Source: a virus. Taken from it: a DNA stretch of 64,000 nt. The translations under genes were made by a program, and so were the position numbers. Below are positions 55,419 through 63,477 of the stretch, piece by piece (position 1 is the first letter of the stretch; each line of letters starts with the position of its first letter). The notes under the pieces are model-generated. The model was given only the letters and a program-made list of their open reading frames with translations. It had not been told where the DNA came from and made no database searches. The stretch spans positions 1 to 64,000 of IMG/VR virus record IMGVR_UViG_3300032224_001676; one strand, given 5' to 3'.

Positions 55419-55712
55419 TTATTTGGTAAATTCACAGATACTTTCTTCGATCATTTCTGTGACTAGATCATCTAGTCCTTCTACTTCTCTAAATCTCTCT
55501 ATATCAAATGTAGGTTCTATATGAACATTATTTATTACTACTGATGGAGGATTTACTATTTCTTCTAAACGAATTCCAGTTTTATTATTTGGGTGTTCTT
55601 CTATGGAACGCACCATATAAAACTTTCCTTTATCTGGTAAAAATACAATTAATTCTTTTTGCTTCTCATTAAAAGCAGCGTTGATACATTCTACAACCGA
55701 TCCTATTTTCAT
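55419..55712 (-). CDS. conserved Bacteroidetes-phage protein (97 aa)
   Basis: 'KIGSVVECINAAF' and 'DKGKFYMVRSIEEHPNNKTGIRLEEIVNPP' with 'EPTFDIERFREVE' mark a common small protein of Bacteroidetes phages. SH3-like beta layout. No function known. It overlaps its upstream neighbour by 4 nt. Confidence 0.65.
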   Translation of the reverse strand: MKIGSVVECINAAFNEKQKELIVFLPDKGKFYMVRSIEEHPNNKTGIRLEEIVNPPSVVINNVHIEPTFDIERFREVEGLDDLVTEMIEESICEFTK

Positions 55713-55924
55713 ACTTCTTCTATTTCAGACCATTCTGGTTCTGTGACTGTTTCACATAATAAAAAATGAGTAGCAGTTTTTAATACATGATCTGCTCCCA
55801 TATATTCTTTCCAGATTTTTAATAACTCTTCATTGATATTATTATGTCTATCTATAATATAGCTAAGATTTAATTTTCTCAAAACTAAATAGACATTACC
55901 ATTATAAAAAAACAATTCTTTCAT
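55709..55924 (-). CDS. conserved Bacteroidetes-phage protein (71 aa)
   Basis: 'LFFYNGNVYLVLRKLNLSYI...LKIWKEYMGADHVLKTATHFLLCETV' is a known-unknown in the same phages: a beta hairpin then helix and strand. It probably works with the previous gene, which it overlaps. Confidence 0.65.
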   Translation of the reverse strand: MKELFFYNGNVYLVLRKLNLSYIIDRHNNINEELLKIWKEYMGADHVLKTATHFLLCETVTEPEWSEIEEV

Positions 55925-55927
55925 TAC

Positions 55928-56380
55928 TTAATGTACTAATAGATAAACTAAAGGTGCTATAATGATTATTCCTATTCCACCTGTTGTAAAAGTTGCTTTA
56001 ACCCAACTGTTCTTTTTATCAGTCATATTAGCTAAATCAATTTTTGTATTTTCATGGGCAGTATATTCATCATTATATTTTTTTTGGAAGTCTTTAGACA
56101 CTATTAATAAACTATTATATTCATTATTTAATGCTCTATAAGCTGCCCTTTCTCTAGCTATTTGTAAATCAGCGTCAGCTGAGTATTTTAGCCATTTTTC
56201 TTTTTCAAGTTTACAGCCTTCAAATTGCTTAAATTTTATTAATAATTCAACCTCTTGTTTGTGGGTAAAGAAAATACCAGTGTCACCACTAAAAACAATA
56301 CGTTTAGGGGTTAAGTGTTGACCACATGCTATCACGCTGGTCAAAAGTAAAATTGCGGATATTAGAAATGTCTTTAGCAT
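55928..56380 (-). CDS. spanin-like lipoprotein with C-terminal membrane helix (150 aa)
   Basis: Starts 'MLKTFLISAILLLTSVIAC', a signal with a lipobox-like VIAC. A soluble helical middle follows ('DADLQIARERAAYRALNNEYNSLLIVSKDFQKKYNDEYTAHENT'), with a hydrophobic end 'GGIGIIIIAPLVYLLVH'. The gene overlaps the upstream i-spanin-like gene by 77 nt in another frame, as Rz1 overlaps Rz. An unusual feature is the C-terminal membrane helix, which could make it a u-spanin-like or different protein. Confidence 0.55.
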   Translation of the reverse strand: MLKTFLISAILLLTSVIACGQHLTPKRIVFSGDTGIFFTHKQEVELLIKFKQFEGCKLEKEKWLKYSADADLQIARERAAYRALNNEYNSLLIVSKDFQKKYNDEYTAHENTKIDLANMTDKKNSWVKATFTTGGIGIIIIAPLVYLLVH

Positions 56381-56624
56381 TTTTGATTTGGATATATTGG
56401 ATTTCTGTTTTAACATTTGCTTGAGCACTATCATAATCTTGTTTTAATTTAATATATGATGCGTTTAATGAATCCACAACATGGCTTAAACTATCTATAC
56501 GATTATCTTTTGGTGGTTCAACAGGTCTTAAATTTGGTTGAAGACTTTTTACAATCAATAATGATACTAAAAATATTATTAATACCCAAGGTAAAGCAGG
56601 ATGGTTAAAGAATCGTTTAAGCAT
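56304..56624 (-). CDS. i-spanin-like (Rz-like) protein (106 aa)
   Basis: An N-terminal transmembrane helix ('PWVLIIFLVSLLIVKSL', about 12-28), then a periplasmic coiled coil ('DSLSHVVDSLNASYIKLKQDYDSAQANVKTEI') and the ending 'NFTFDQRDSMWSTLNP', which I recognise from Bacteroidetes phages as an Rz-type protein. It overlaps the downstream lipoprotein gene. Probably acts in outer-membrane disruption at lysis. Confidence 0.6.
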   Translation of the reverse strand: MLKRFFNHPALPWVLIIFLVSLLIVKSLQPNLRPVEPPKDNRIDSLSHVVDSLNASYIKLKQDYDSAQANVKTEIQYIQIKNAKDISNIRNFTFDQRDSMWSTLNP

Positions 56625-56883
56625 TTGATTTAGATTCTGTAGCTTTTGGCTTTTTAGGATAATACTTTTTCTTAGAAGGTGATTTCTTTTTTACTTCAAT
56701 TGGTTTAGCTGGTTGTTCTTTAAGAGATTTATTAACTACTAAAGCAATATCTAATTCAGCTTCGGCTAACTCTAAATGAGATTCAAGAAATAAAATTCTA
56801 TCTCTAAGAGAGTTGTTTTTAATAAGTAAAAAACTAATAGCAATCGCTAATACAATTGTTGAAAGAGTGAAAACTGTTAACAT
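56617..56883 (-). CDS. single-helix membrane protein with basic tail (88 aa)
   Basis: An N-terminal helix (TVFTLSTIVLAIAISFLLI) then a coiled coil ('RDRILFLESHLELAEAELDIALVV') and a lysine-rich low-complexity tail (KKKSPSKKKYYPKKPKATESKS). Role unknown; the topology resembles lysis accessory proteins. It is coupled to the spanin-like gene by an 8-nt overlap. Confidence 0.5.
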   Translation of the reverse strand: MLTVFTLSTIVLAIAISFLLIKNNSLRDRILFLESHLELAEAELDIALVVNKSLKEQPAKPIEVKKKSPSKKKYYPKKPKATESKSNA

Positions 56884-56905
56884 AATTTTGATTTTTAATT
56901 TACTA

Positions 56906-56937
56906 TAAATATAAGTGATATTTTGGATTAATCCAAA
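56906..56937 (-). promoter_or_regulatory. phage promoter, TTTGG-N19-TATATTTA
   Basis: TTTGG (56933-56937), 19 bp, TATATTTA (56906-56913), then TAGTAAATT. It overlaps the end of the 44-aa gene and drives the membrane and spanin-like genes. Confidence 0.65.
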
Positions 56938-57062
56938 TTTAATTTAAAATTCTTTCGAGAATATAGTTTACCTGATGGCTTAGTTCTTGTAATCATATTT
57001 CTACGTACGATTTGAGCTACATGCCTAACATTTAATCCATTTATTTGGTTAGAATTCTTCAT
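56928..57062 (-). CDS. tiny basic protein (44 aa)
   Basis: MKNSNQINGLNVRHVAQIVRRN...TRTKPSGKLYSRKNFKLNLD. The 'GLNVRHVAQIVRRN' segment could be an HTH-like half. Very basic, likely nucleic-acid binding. Its ATG overlaps the end of the gene at 57049. Confidence 0.45.
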   Translation of the reverse strand: MKNSNQINGLNVRHVAQIVRRNMITRTKPSGKLYSRKNFKLNLD

Positions 57063-57348
57063 ATTTTCTAGGTTTTGACTCAGGTTGCATATTATCTACA
57101 TACTGTATGCCAGGTTCAGTAGGATTTGAAACAATCTTATTAGTCATAAATAAATATACGGGTCCTTCATAGTTTTTTATGGTTTGTTCCCCATTTTCCC
57201 AATATATTATACGACGAGGAGCATTATAACTTCTAAATGTTCGACAAGTTACTCTCATCCAACCTATATCCTCAATTAAAACCTCAGTACTTTTTTCTGT
57301 TGGAAAATCATAAATTAATTTTCCTGTAAAACCTGTTTTTTCTCCCAT
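57049..57348 (-). CDS. hypothetical protein (99 aa)
   Basis: Unrecognised. Beta-rich ('TGKLIYDFPTEKSTEVLIEDIGWMRVTCRTFRSYNAPRRIIYWENGEQT'), then a short tail rich in proline and charge. Perhaps a small SH3-like or OB-like fold. No catalytic motif. Confidence 0.5.
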   Translation of the reverse strand: MGEKTGFTGKLIYDFPTEKSTEVLIEDIGWMRVTCRTFRSYNAPRRIIYWENGEQTIKNYEGPVYLFMTNKIVSNPTEPGIQYVDNMQPESKPRKYEEF

Positions 57349-57350
57349 TA

Positions 57351-57551
57351 TTAATAAATTTTTTCAATTGGACAATCACTCAATTGTTTGAGCATTCTAA
57401 ATTGGGCATCATTTGTCAGCTGTCTAGCTTTACTAAAATCATCACTAAAATTTCCTTTGCCTTCTTTTAATCCGATCCAATATTGGGCATAATCATTCAT
57501 TACATAAAATGGATTTGATTCTTCTTCAATAACTAATAATTTCTTTTTCAT
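57351..57551 (-). CDS. hypothetical protein (66 aa)
   Basis: Starts MKKKLLVIEEESNPFYVMNDYAQYWIGLKEGKGNFSDDFSKARQL. Soluble, acidic. I use this ATG because a longer frame to 57644 runs through the promoter and terminator at 57568-57599. Unknown function. Confidence 0.55.
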   Translation of the reverse strand: MKKKLLVIEEESNPFYVMNDYAQYWIGLKEGKGNFSDDFSKARQLTNDAQFRMLKQLSDCPIEKIY

Positions 57552-57567
57552 AACTTTTATTATGCTG

Positions 57568-57599
57568 TAAAGATAATAAAAAATGGCCCAAAGGCCAAA
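57568..57599 (-). promoter_or_regulatory. phage promoter, TTTGG-N19-TATCTTTA, fused to a terminator
   Basis: TTTGG (57595-57599), 19 bp, TATCTTTA (57568-57575), then CAGCATAA. The spacer carries a terminator hairpin and T6. It separates the operon ending at 57602 from that starting at 57551. Confidence 0.78.
57578..57597 (-). terminator. intrinsic terminator in a promoter spacer
   Basis: On the minus strand TGGCC (57597-57593), loop TTTG, GGCCA (57588-57584) and TTTTTT. Short but GC-rich stem. It follows the stop of the gene at 57602 directly. Confidence 0.75.
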
Positions 57600-57601
57600 T
57601 T

Positions 57602-57817
57602 TTATTTTACAATTACTATATTTACACCCATTAAATCTGGGCAAATAGTTAGTGATTTATAATAATCATCGGTTTGTAATGAAACAATTTGTTGGTAACC
57701 AGCTTTATCTACACACATGCCTACCATTTGAAATGGATTATGCATGTAAAGTGTTGTATTATCTTCTGATACTGAGTAGTAAGAACACAGGTATACAGGT
57801 TTAAAATTTTCTAACAT
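57602..57817 (-). CDS. hypothetical protein (71 aa)
   Basis: Unrecognised. 'MLENFKPVYLCSYYSVSEDNTTLYMHNPFQMVGMCVDKAGYQQIV' has three cysteines and beta-rich ends. Located between the membrane-helix protein and a terminator, so it may be the last gene of the uvsX-nrd operon. Confidence 0.5.
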   Translation of the reverse strand: MLENFKPVYLCSYYSVSEDNTTLYMHNPFQMVGMCVDKAGYQQIVSLQTDDYYKSLTICPDLMGVNIVIVK

Positions 57818-57854
57818 ATTGGTATTTTATTTTAAGATATATTATCCTTCGCAA

Positions 57855-58361
57855 TTAATACATTAATGGGTCTATATATTTCCTAGGAACACGAATGCTG
57901 GTTGTTCCTGATGAAGGTGATATAAGATCATTCATGTTTCCTTCATCTTTAAAGAATTTTAATACCTCACCTTTTTTATCACCTGATATCATTGCCCCAT
58001 TGAGGGTTTTAATGTTTAAATCAGGGGCAAAATACATTTGAAAGCGATTAGAATCAGTTGGTGGATTTGATTTAAGTGAGTTAATCATGTCAAATATATA
58101 ATCTGGGATCCATCTGTTATTTTCTTTATAAGCATAAGCCTCGTATCCCCCAAATGTATCTTTTTCAATGCTAATTTTAAATTTTTTAGGAGTTGGGTCT
58201 TCTCCTTTATGATATCGGTCTAGATCCTTTTTTTCTTCAGCAGATAAAGAATCCATACCTGATGCTGATATTTTATCTAGAAGTTGGTCTAAGTATTCAT
58301 TTTCTGCTAATATCTTAGCTATTTCTTCTTTGATGATTTGTTTTAATTGGAATTTCTTCAT
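57855..58361 (-). CDS. protein with amphipathic N-terminal helix (168 aa)
   Basis: The start 'MKKFQLKQIIKEEIAKILAENEY' is an amphipathic helix like those at the N-termini of head-packaged proteins in T4-family phages, and contains ILAE, near a prohead-protease type site. 'LDKISASGMDSLSAEEKKDLDRY' matches a short module also seen at the ends of Bacteroidetes rhomboid proteases. The rest is beta-rich. Function unknown. It follows nrdA by 13 nt. Confidence 0.55.
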   Translation of the reverse strand: MKKFQLKQIIKEEIAKILAENEYLDQLLDKISASGMDSLSAEEKKDLDRYHKGEDPTPKKFKISIEKDTFGGYEAYAYKENNRWIPDYIFDMINSLKSNPPTDSNRFQMYFAPDLNIKTLNGAMISGDKKGEVLKFFKDEGNMNDLISPSSGTTSIRVPRKYIDPLMY

Positions 58362-58374
58362 GTTAATAAATATA

Positions 58375-60099
58375 TTATCCTTCACAACTTATACATTCTG
58401 ATAAGCGCTGTAAATTATCTCCTCTCAGTACTGATTCAGTACGTAGATAATATAATGTTTTAATTCCTAGTTTATGAGCTTCTTTATGTACCTGGCTAAT
58501 CCATTTTGGGGTATCATTTGGGTCAAAGCATAAGTTTAATGAAATAGCTTGGTCTACATATTCTTGTCTAACACCATTTTGTCTTACAATTTCTAATTGG
58601 TTGATTTCTTTAAATGTCAAAAATACTTCTTTTTCTTCATCAGTTAAAATATAAGAAGGTACATTAATAACTGAGCCTTGATCTTTTAAGATCTGATCCC
58701 AAACGCTATCAATATTATATCCTTTAGTTTCAAGTAATTCTTCTAATATTTTATTACGCTTAATGAATACACCTTTTGCTGTTTTTAGATTATAAACATT
58801 AGCAGGAATAGGTTCAATTGAAGGTGATACACCTCCTGAAATATGTGCATTTGACACTGTAGGTGCAATTGCTAGATGGTGAGTATGTCTCATGCCTGTT
58901 CCCTTACACCATTCTGGCTCACCATATAATTCCGCTTGGTCACGAGATGCTTTTAAAGCGCCTCTTTCAATAAAGTCAGATATCATTCTTGTATAGGCAG
59001 TCGCTTGAATACCTACAAACGGTAAATTCTTTGATTGTAAAAACGTATGCCATCCTAAAACACCAATCCCAATTGCTCTACCTTTAGTAGCTGAGCGAAC
59101 TGTGTTTTCCATAAATTTTATATTCTTAGCTCTGTCAATAAATTCTTGTAATACGCCTTCTAAAAACCAACAAGTTAACTCAGGTAATGTCATCCCATTC
59201 TCAAATGTATAGTCTTTCCATTCATCCCAGCGAGCTAAGTTTAAAGATGATAAACAACAAATAAATGAATGTAACTCATCTGTATATAATGAGATCTCAG
59301 AACATATATTAGTCATTGATACGTGTAAGTTATTCTTAGTATAAGCTAGTGGGTTAGCATTATTAACATTGTCCTCAAACATAATATAAGGTTCACCTGT
59401 TTCAAGACGTGTTTTTAATATTTCACCCCACAACTTTATTGCTTTAGGATCTTTATTCTCCAAATCAGCCATAAATGTGTCATCAATAACAACACATTGA
59501 TGTAAATTTAAACATTGGCGGTTAACATCACCTTTTGGTCTACGAATTTGTAAAAACTCTTCAATATCAGGATGAGTAATATTTAAGTTAACTGATGCTG
59601 CTCCTCTACGAACACTACCTTGATTAGTAGCTAAAATAGTTGAGTCGTAGATTTTAGCCCACGGAACAATACCCTCAGACACACCATTATCTTTAATTGC
59701 TTTACCTCGACCTCTAATGCGAGATAAACCAATACCAACCCCACCACCTTGAGATGATAACCTCATTAATTCAGAATTAGCGTCGGCAATACCTTCAATA
59801 CTATCTCCAACATCAATACCAAAGCATGAAATAGGCATTCCACGTTCTGTACCTAAATTTGATAATACTGGTGATGCTAAACATAGCCAATTTTTAACTA
59901 TTGCCTCATAAAAGAATGGTTGTAAATCTTTACGCTTTAATCTACGCGCTGAGGATTTAGTTACTCTTTTATAGGCGTCGAATACGTCTTCATCAGGCAG
60001 TAAATATCCTTTAGATATCATACTAACCGCTATTTCATCCATCCATTCAGGGTAATTTTTACCCTTGATCCATTTACTTGTGTCCACTTGTATACTCAT
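58375..60099 (-). CDS. nrdA: class I ribonucleotide reductase large subunit (NrdA)
   Basis: Reduces ribonucleotides to deoxyribonucleotides. The active-site block 'MTNICSEISLYTDE' (N-x-C-x-E), the cysteine in 'FICCLSSLNLA', 'PSIEPIPANVYN', the radical-path tyrosines in 'KTLYYLRT' and the redox CxxC at the end ('ECISCEG') are all present. 574 aa, shorter than E. coli NrdA (about 760), lacking the N-terminal ATP cone. It probably has no dATP feedback switch. Confidence 0.95.
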   Translation of the reverse strand: MSIQVDTSKWIKGKNYPEWMDEIAVSMISKGYLLPDEDVFDAYKRVTKSSARRLKRKDLQPFFYEAIVKNWLCLASPVLSNLGTERGMPISCFGIDVGDSIEGIADANSELMRLSSQGGGVGIGLSRIRGRGKAIKDNGVSEGIVPWAKIYDSTILATNQGSVRRGAASVNLNITHPDIEEFLQIRRPKGDVNRQCLNLHQCVVIDDTFMADLENKDPKAIKLWGEILKTRLETGEPYIMFEDNVNNANPLAYTKNNLHVSMTNICSEISLYTDELHSFICCLSSLNLARWDEWKDYTFENGMTLPELTCWFLEGVLQEFIDRAKNIKFMENTVRSATKGRAIGIGVLGWHTFLQSKNLPFVGIQATAYTRMISDFIERGALKASRDQAELYGEPEWCKGTGMRHTHHLAIAPTVSNAHISGGVSPSIEPIPANVYNLKTAKGVFIKRNKILEELLETKGYNIDSVWDQILKDQGSVINVPSYILTDEEKEVFLTFKEINQLEIVRQNGVRQEYVDQAISLNLCFDPNDTPKWISQVHKEAHKLGIKTLYYLRTESVLRGDNLQRLSECISCEG

Positions 60100-60109
60100 T
60101 TTTTATATT

Positions 60110-61060
60110 TTATAAATCGTCCCAATCTGCTGTTGATTTTGAATAACTTGTTACTCTTCCTGCAAAGAAATCTTGGTGTGTTTTACCACTTGTTAAATGA
60201 CCAAACCACTCAATTTGTTTTAGTAAGTTTGGGTCAATGTCATTATAAATTGCAGTGTAACCTAATTCTATCATTTTTTCATTAGCTCGTGCTTTAATGA
60301 AGTTCTTTAATTGATCAACATTTAACCCATCAACAGCTCCCATCTCAAATGCCTTATCAATAAAATCAAATTCTAATTGTACTGATGTTTGGCATGCTTC
60401 TATTACTGTATATCTTAATTTGTTAGTATTTAGTTCGGGTTGTTCTTCAAGTAATGTTCTAAACAGCCAACATCCTGCTTTAGAATGTAATGATTCATCT
60501 CTAACACTCCATTCAACAATCTGACCTGTTCCTTTCATTAAGTTTCTTAATTGGAAACTCATTAATATAGCAAACGAACTAAATAAATTTACTCCTTCAG
60601 TAAATGCTGAGAATATAGCTAATGATAATGCTCTTTCTTCTAATGTCTCACCTGGTGTCTCGATTAAACGCTCAATTTTCGCTTTTGATGTTTCGTCTTC
60701 TAGGAATGCTTGAAAATCATCTAAACCTAATTCTTCATTTAAGCGAGCGTATGCTTCAGCATGAATTGATTCAAAATCAGCAAATACACGAGCCATAGCT
60801 TGTATTTCAGGTTTTGGGAACCACATTGATACTTTTGTTGACCAATAATCATTTACATGAACCTCAGTTTGAGCAAATGACTTTAATATGTTTCCAATTA
60901 AATTCTTTTCAGGTTCGGTTAATTTTCCTTTCCAGTCACCTAAATCAGATGCTAATGGAACTTCATCTGCTAACCAATGTACGCGATGTTGATCTTTATA
61001 GAAATCAAACGCTTGTTGATATTCAAACGGTTTATAAAATAATCTTGGGTCAGTTATCAT
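60110..61060 (-). CDS. nrdB: class I ribonucleotide reductase small subunit (NrdB)
   Basis: Di-metal radical subunit. Metal and radical residues: 'FESIHAEAYARL' (E, H, and the radical tyrosine), 'FTEGVNLFSSFA' (E) and 'VRDESLHSKAG' (E, H). 'FAQTEVHVNDYWS' gives the first acidic ligand, here Glu where Asp is common. 316 aa. It ends 10 nt before nrdA and overlaps the helicase stop by 4 nt. Confidence 0.95.
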   Translation of the reverse strand: MITDPRLFYKPFEYQQAFDFYKDQHRVHWLADEVPLASDLGDWKGKLTEPEKNLIGNILKSFAQTEVHVNDYWSTKVSMWFPKPEIQAMARVFADFESIHAEAYARLNEELGLDDFQAFLEDETSKAKIERLIETPGETLEERALSLAIFSAFTEGVNLFSSFAILMSFQLRNLMKGTGQIVEWSVRDESLHSKAGCWLFRTLLEEQPELNTNKLRYTVIEACQTSVQLEFDFIDKAFEMGAVDGLNVDQLKNFIKARANEKMIELGYTAIYNDIDPNLLKQIEWFGHLTSGKTHQDFFAGRVTSYSKSTADWDDL

Positions 61061-62427
61061 TTTTTATTGTTTAATTCGAAAAATTTCTGTTGTAATGTAC
61101 TTCTATCTAAATTGTTAATGTCTGTGAAACTATTAACTGGTTTAGAAGGATTGAATTGTTCCGCTTCCTCATCATAGTCTTCAAAAATTTCAAAATGACC
61201 TGTTGATGTATCTACTTTAGCACCAAATGTCATTCCGTCACCCCCATATCTATTTTTCATAATATGGAATCGACCAGTGCCTGCTACTTTATCTTCTTTT
61301 TTACGGGATAATGATATGGAGATATCTGTGATCATAATTTTGTCGTAGCTTCCTGCTGCTTTATCTCCTTCAATAATGTCATCTTTAGCACCTGCTCTGT
61401 TTACTTGTGATACACTCCAAACTGGTATTTTAAGTTCACGAGCAAGACCTTTAGTGCTAACATAAATATCATCTATCTCTTCTTTACGCTCACGATTGTT
61501 TCTTTTTGATCGAAGAAGATCTACATAATCGATAATAATTAAATCTGGTTTAAAATCTTGGTCTATACATTTTTGTATATGTGCTTCTATTGTAGAAATT
61601 GATGCTTTACCAGGTGAGTACTCTTTAATGACTAAATTACCAGGTAAATCAACTATAGTTTCTTCTACTTTATTTTTAAAATCAGTTATAAGATTAACTG
61701 GTACCCCTGTAAAGCAGGCATCATATCTTCTTCCAACATAATCTTCACCTAATTCTAGAGTATAATGTATAACATTAAATCCTAATCTAACAGCATGTGC
61801 TCCTAAAGCAATTAATGTCCATGATTTACCACCTCCAGGATTACCAAATATTAATCCAAAATCTCCAGGTCCAATACCTCCTTGGAACAATTTATTAAAT
61901 GCGTCCCAAGGTGTAGGTACAGCCATACGATGTTCTTCTCTATATCGAGTTTCAATATCTTTACTGTATTCCAATCCTAAATTTTTATCACCACCAGCTT
62001 TTAAAGCGTTGTCTACTAAATATCGAATTGAATCATAATCACCAGCGTCTAGTAGTTCTACTGAATTTAGTAATGCTTTTTTAAGTTGTTGGTTTTTGCA
62101 GAAATTAGAAAATTCTTCCTCTACATAAGCTAAATCATCATCAGATGCTTTGTATGCTTCCTTTAGCTGTTCTTTAATTGATATTTGTAATATTTCATTA
62201 TCAATTCTTTTTAATTCTATTTTTAATACCTCCATACTAGGTGTAGAGTGGTATTTGTCGTAGTATTTTAAAATTTCCTTAATAACCCATTTATGTGCTT
62301 GATTATCAAAATAATCTTCACTGATTATATCATGGATATTCACTAAGAACTCTTTATGGGTCAATAAAGATGATATTACTTTAATTTGAAAATGCGTCCC
62401 ATACTGGGAAAGTGTACTTAATGTCAT
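61057..62427 (-). CDS. replicative DNA helicase, gp41/DnaB-like (456 aa)
   Basis: Hexameric 5'-3' helicase. RecA core: Walker A 'IFGNPGGGKSWTLIALG' near residue 195, 'VIHYTLELGEDYVGRRYDA', 'LIIIDYVDLLRSKR' (Walker B), 'PVWSVSQVNRAG' and the arginine-rich 'RFHIMKNRYGGDG'. The N-terminal ~150 residues are the helical DnaB N-domain. Size is near T4 gp41 (475). Confidence 0.93.
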   Translation of the reverse strand: MTLSTLSQYGTHFQIKVISSLLTHKEFLVNIHDIISEDYFDNQAHKWVIKEILKYYDKYHSTPSMEVLKIELKRIDNEILQISIKEQLKEAYKASDDDLAYVEEEFSNFCKNQQLKKALLNSVELLDAGDYDSIRYLVDNALKAGGDKNLGLEYSKDIETRYREEHRMAVPTPWDAFNKLFQGGIGPGDFGLIFGNPGGGKSWTLIALGAHAVRLGFNVIHYTLELGEDYVGRRYDACFTGVPVNLITDFKNKVEETIVDLPGNLVIKEYSPGKASISTIEAHIQKCIDQDFKPDLIIIDYVDLLRSKRNNRERKEEIDDIYVSTKGLARELKIPVWSVSQVNRAGAKDDIIEGDKAAGSYDKIMITDISISLSRKKEDKVAGTGRFHIMKNRYGGDGMTFGAKVDTSTGHFEIFEDYDEEAEQFNPSKPVNSFTDINNLDRSTLQQKFFELNNKK

Positions 62428-62435
62428 AACTTTTA

Positions 62436-63476
62436 TTATTTAAAACTGCTTAATACTTTGAATGTCTCTTTTATCCAATAATCAATATTTTTTAAAACAT
62501 TAACTAAACCATCTTCATGATATAGATTTAAAAATTCTTTAGTTTTTAAATTAAATGGTCTAGCTTCTATTAATTCTTGTATAATTTCTTTCTCCTCATC
62601 ATCCATTAATGGGTGACTCAAATCCATTATTTTATAGTTATTTTTTATTGAATCACTGTTAAATATTACTCTAGAATATATAACATTGTCCTTATATTTG
62701 GTTTCACTAATGTTAAATATGTCTTCTAATACTAAATCTTCTTCAGCTAATTCAGGAAATAATTTAAATAATTTTTTAGGGCCTAATCCTTGCACTCCTG
62801 GTATTTTATCTGAATTATCACCCATTAATGTCTTATATAATATAAAGTTTTTAGGTGATAAGCCAAATTTATCTTTTACTGTTTTTGGAGTATAATACTC
62901 TTTAACCATAGGGCTATAAACAGTTATATTGTCAGTAACTAATTGTAAAAAATCTTTATCTGCGGATACTATAACGCATTTAGATTGGTATTTTTTGGTT
63001 ATATATTGTGATAAATAAGCGATAATGTCGTCTGCCTCGACTTTATCGAGAGATATTACTTTGATGGGTAAACACCGTAGATAATGAATTAACCTAGATA
63101 TTTGGTTAGCTTTAGAATCTTGTTCATCATCTATATTATCAAACGCATCATAGTTAGTTATTTGTTTAATGTTCCTACCTGATTTATATTCGGGGAGTAA
63201 GTTCTTTCTGTTAACAGAAGAACCAACTCCGTCGAATACAATATATACAGATGTAGGTTTATTTTGGTTTATTAGAAACCCTAATGATCTTAAAAAACCT
63301 CCAAGTCCTCCAATATGAACACCTTCTTGATTAATATAATTTAATACAGCAAAATTTCTTAAAAATAAATTTAAACCATCTATAATTAATACTCTATCAT
63401 GTTTATTAAACGTAGCTTCTTTTTCAGATTCTTGGGTAACATTTTCTAATAACTTAAATAAATCTTTTTTATTCAT
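62436..63476 (-). CDS. 5'-3' exonuclease / RNase H, FEN family (346 aa)
   Basis: Removes RNA primers, like T4 Rnh. 'VLIIDGLNLFLRNFA' (D), 'VYIVFDGVGSSVNRKNLLPEYKSGR' (D, K, R), 'DKVEADDIIAYLSQY', 'VIVSADKDFLQLV' and the H3TH region 'LMGDNSDKIPGVQGLGPKKLFKLF' appear in order. The start MNKKDLF is chosen because a GAGG site precedes it and the ATG follows the uvsX stop. Confidence 0.92.
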   Translation of the reverse strand: MNKKDLFKLLENVTQESEKEATFNKHDRVLIIDGLNLFLRNFAVLNYINQEGVHIGGLGGFLRSLGFLINQNKPTSVYIVFDGVGSSVNRKNLLPEYKSGRNIKQITNYDAFDNIDDEQDSKANQISRLIHYLRCLPIKVISLDKVEADDIIAYLSQYITKKYQSKCVIVSADKDFLQLVTDNITVYSPMVKEYYTPKTVKDKFGLSPKNFILYKTLMGDNSDKIPGVQGLGPKKLFKLFPELAEEDLVLEDIFNISETKYKDNVIYSRVIFNSDSIKNNYKIMDLSHPLMDDEEKEIIQELIEARPFNLKTKEFLNLYHEDGLVNVLKNIDYWIKETFKVLSSFK

Positions 63477-63477
63477 C

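Noticed and set aside
57551-57644. Upstream start for the gene at 57351
   Set aside because: The longer frame runs through a promoter and terminator and encodes an unlikely leader; the ATG at 57551 is downstream of the predicted start site.
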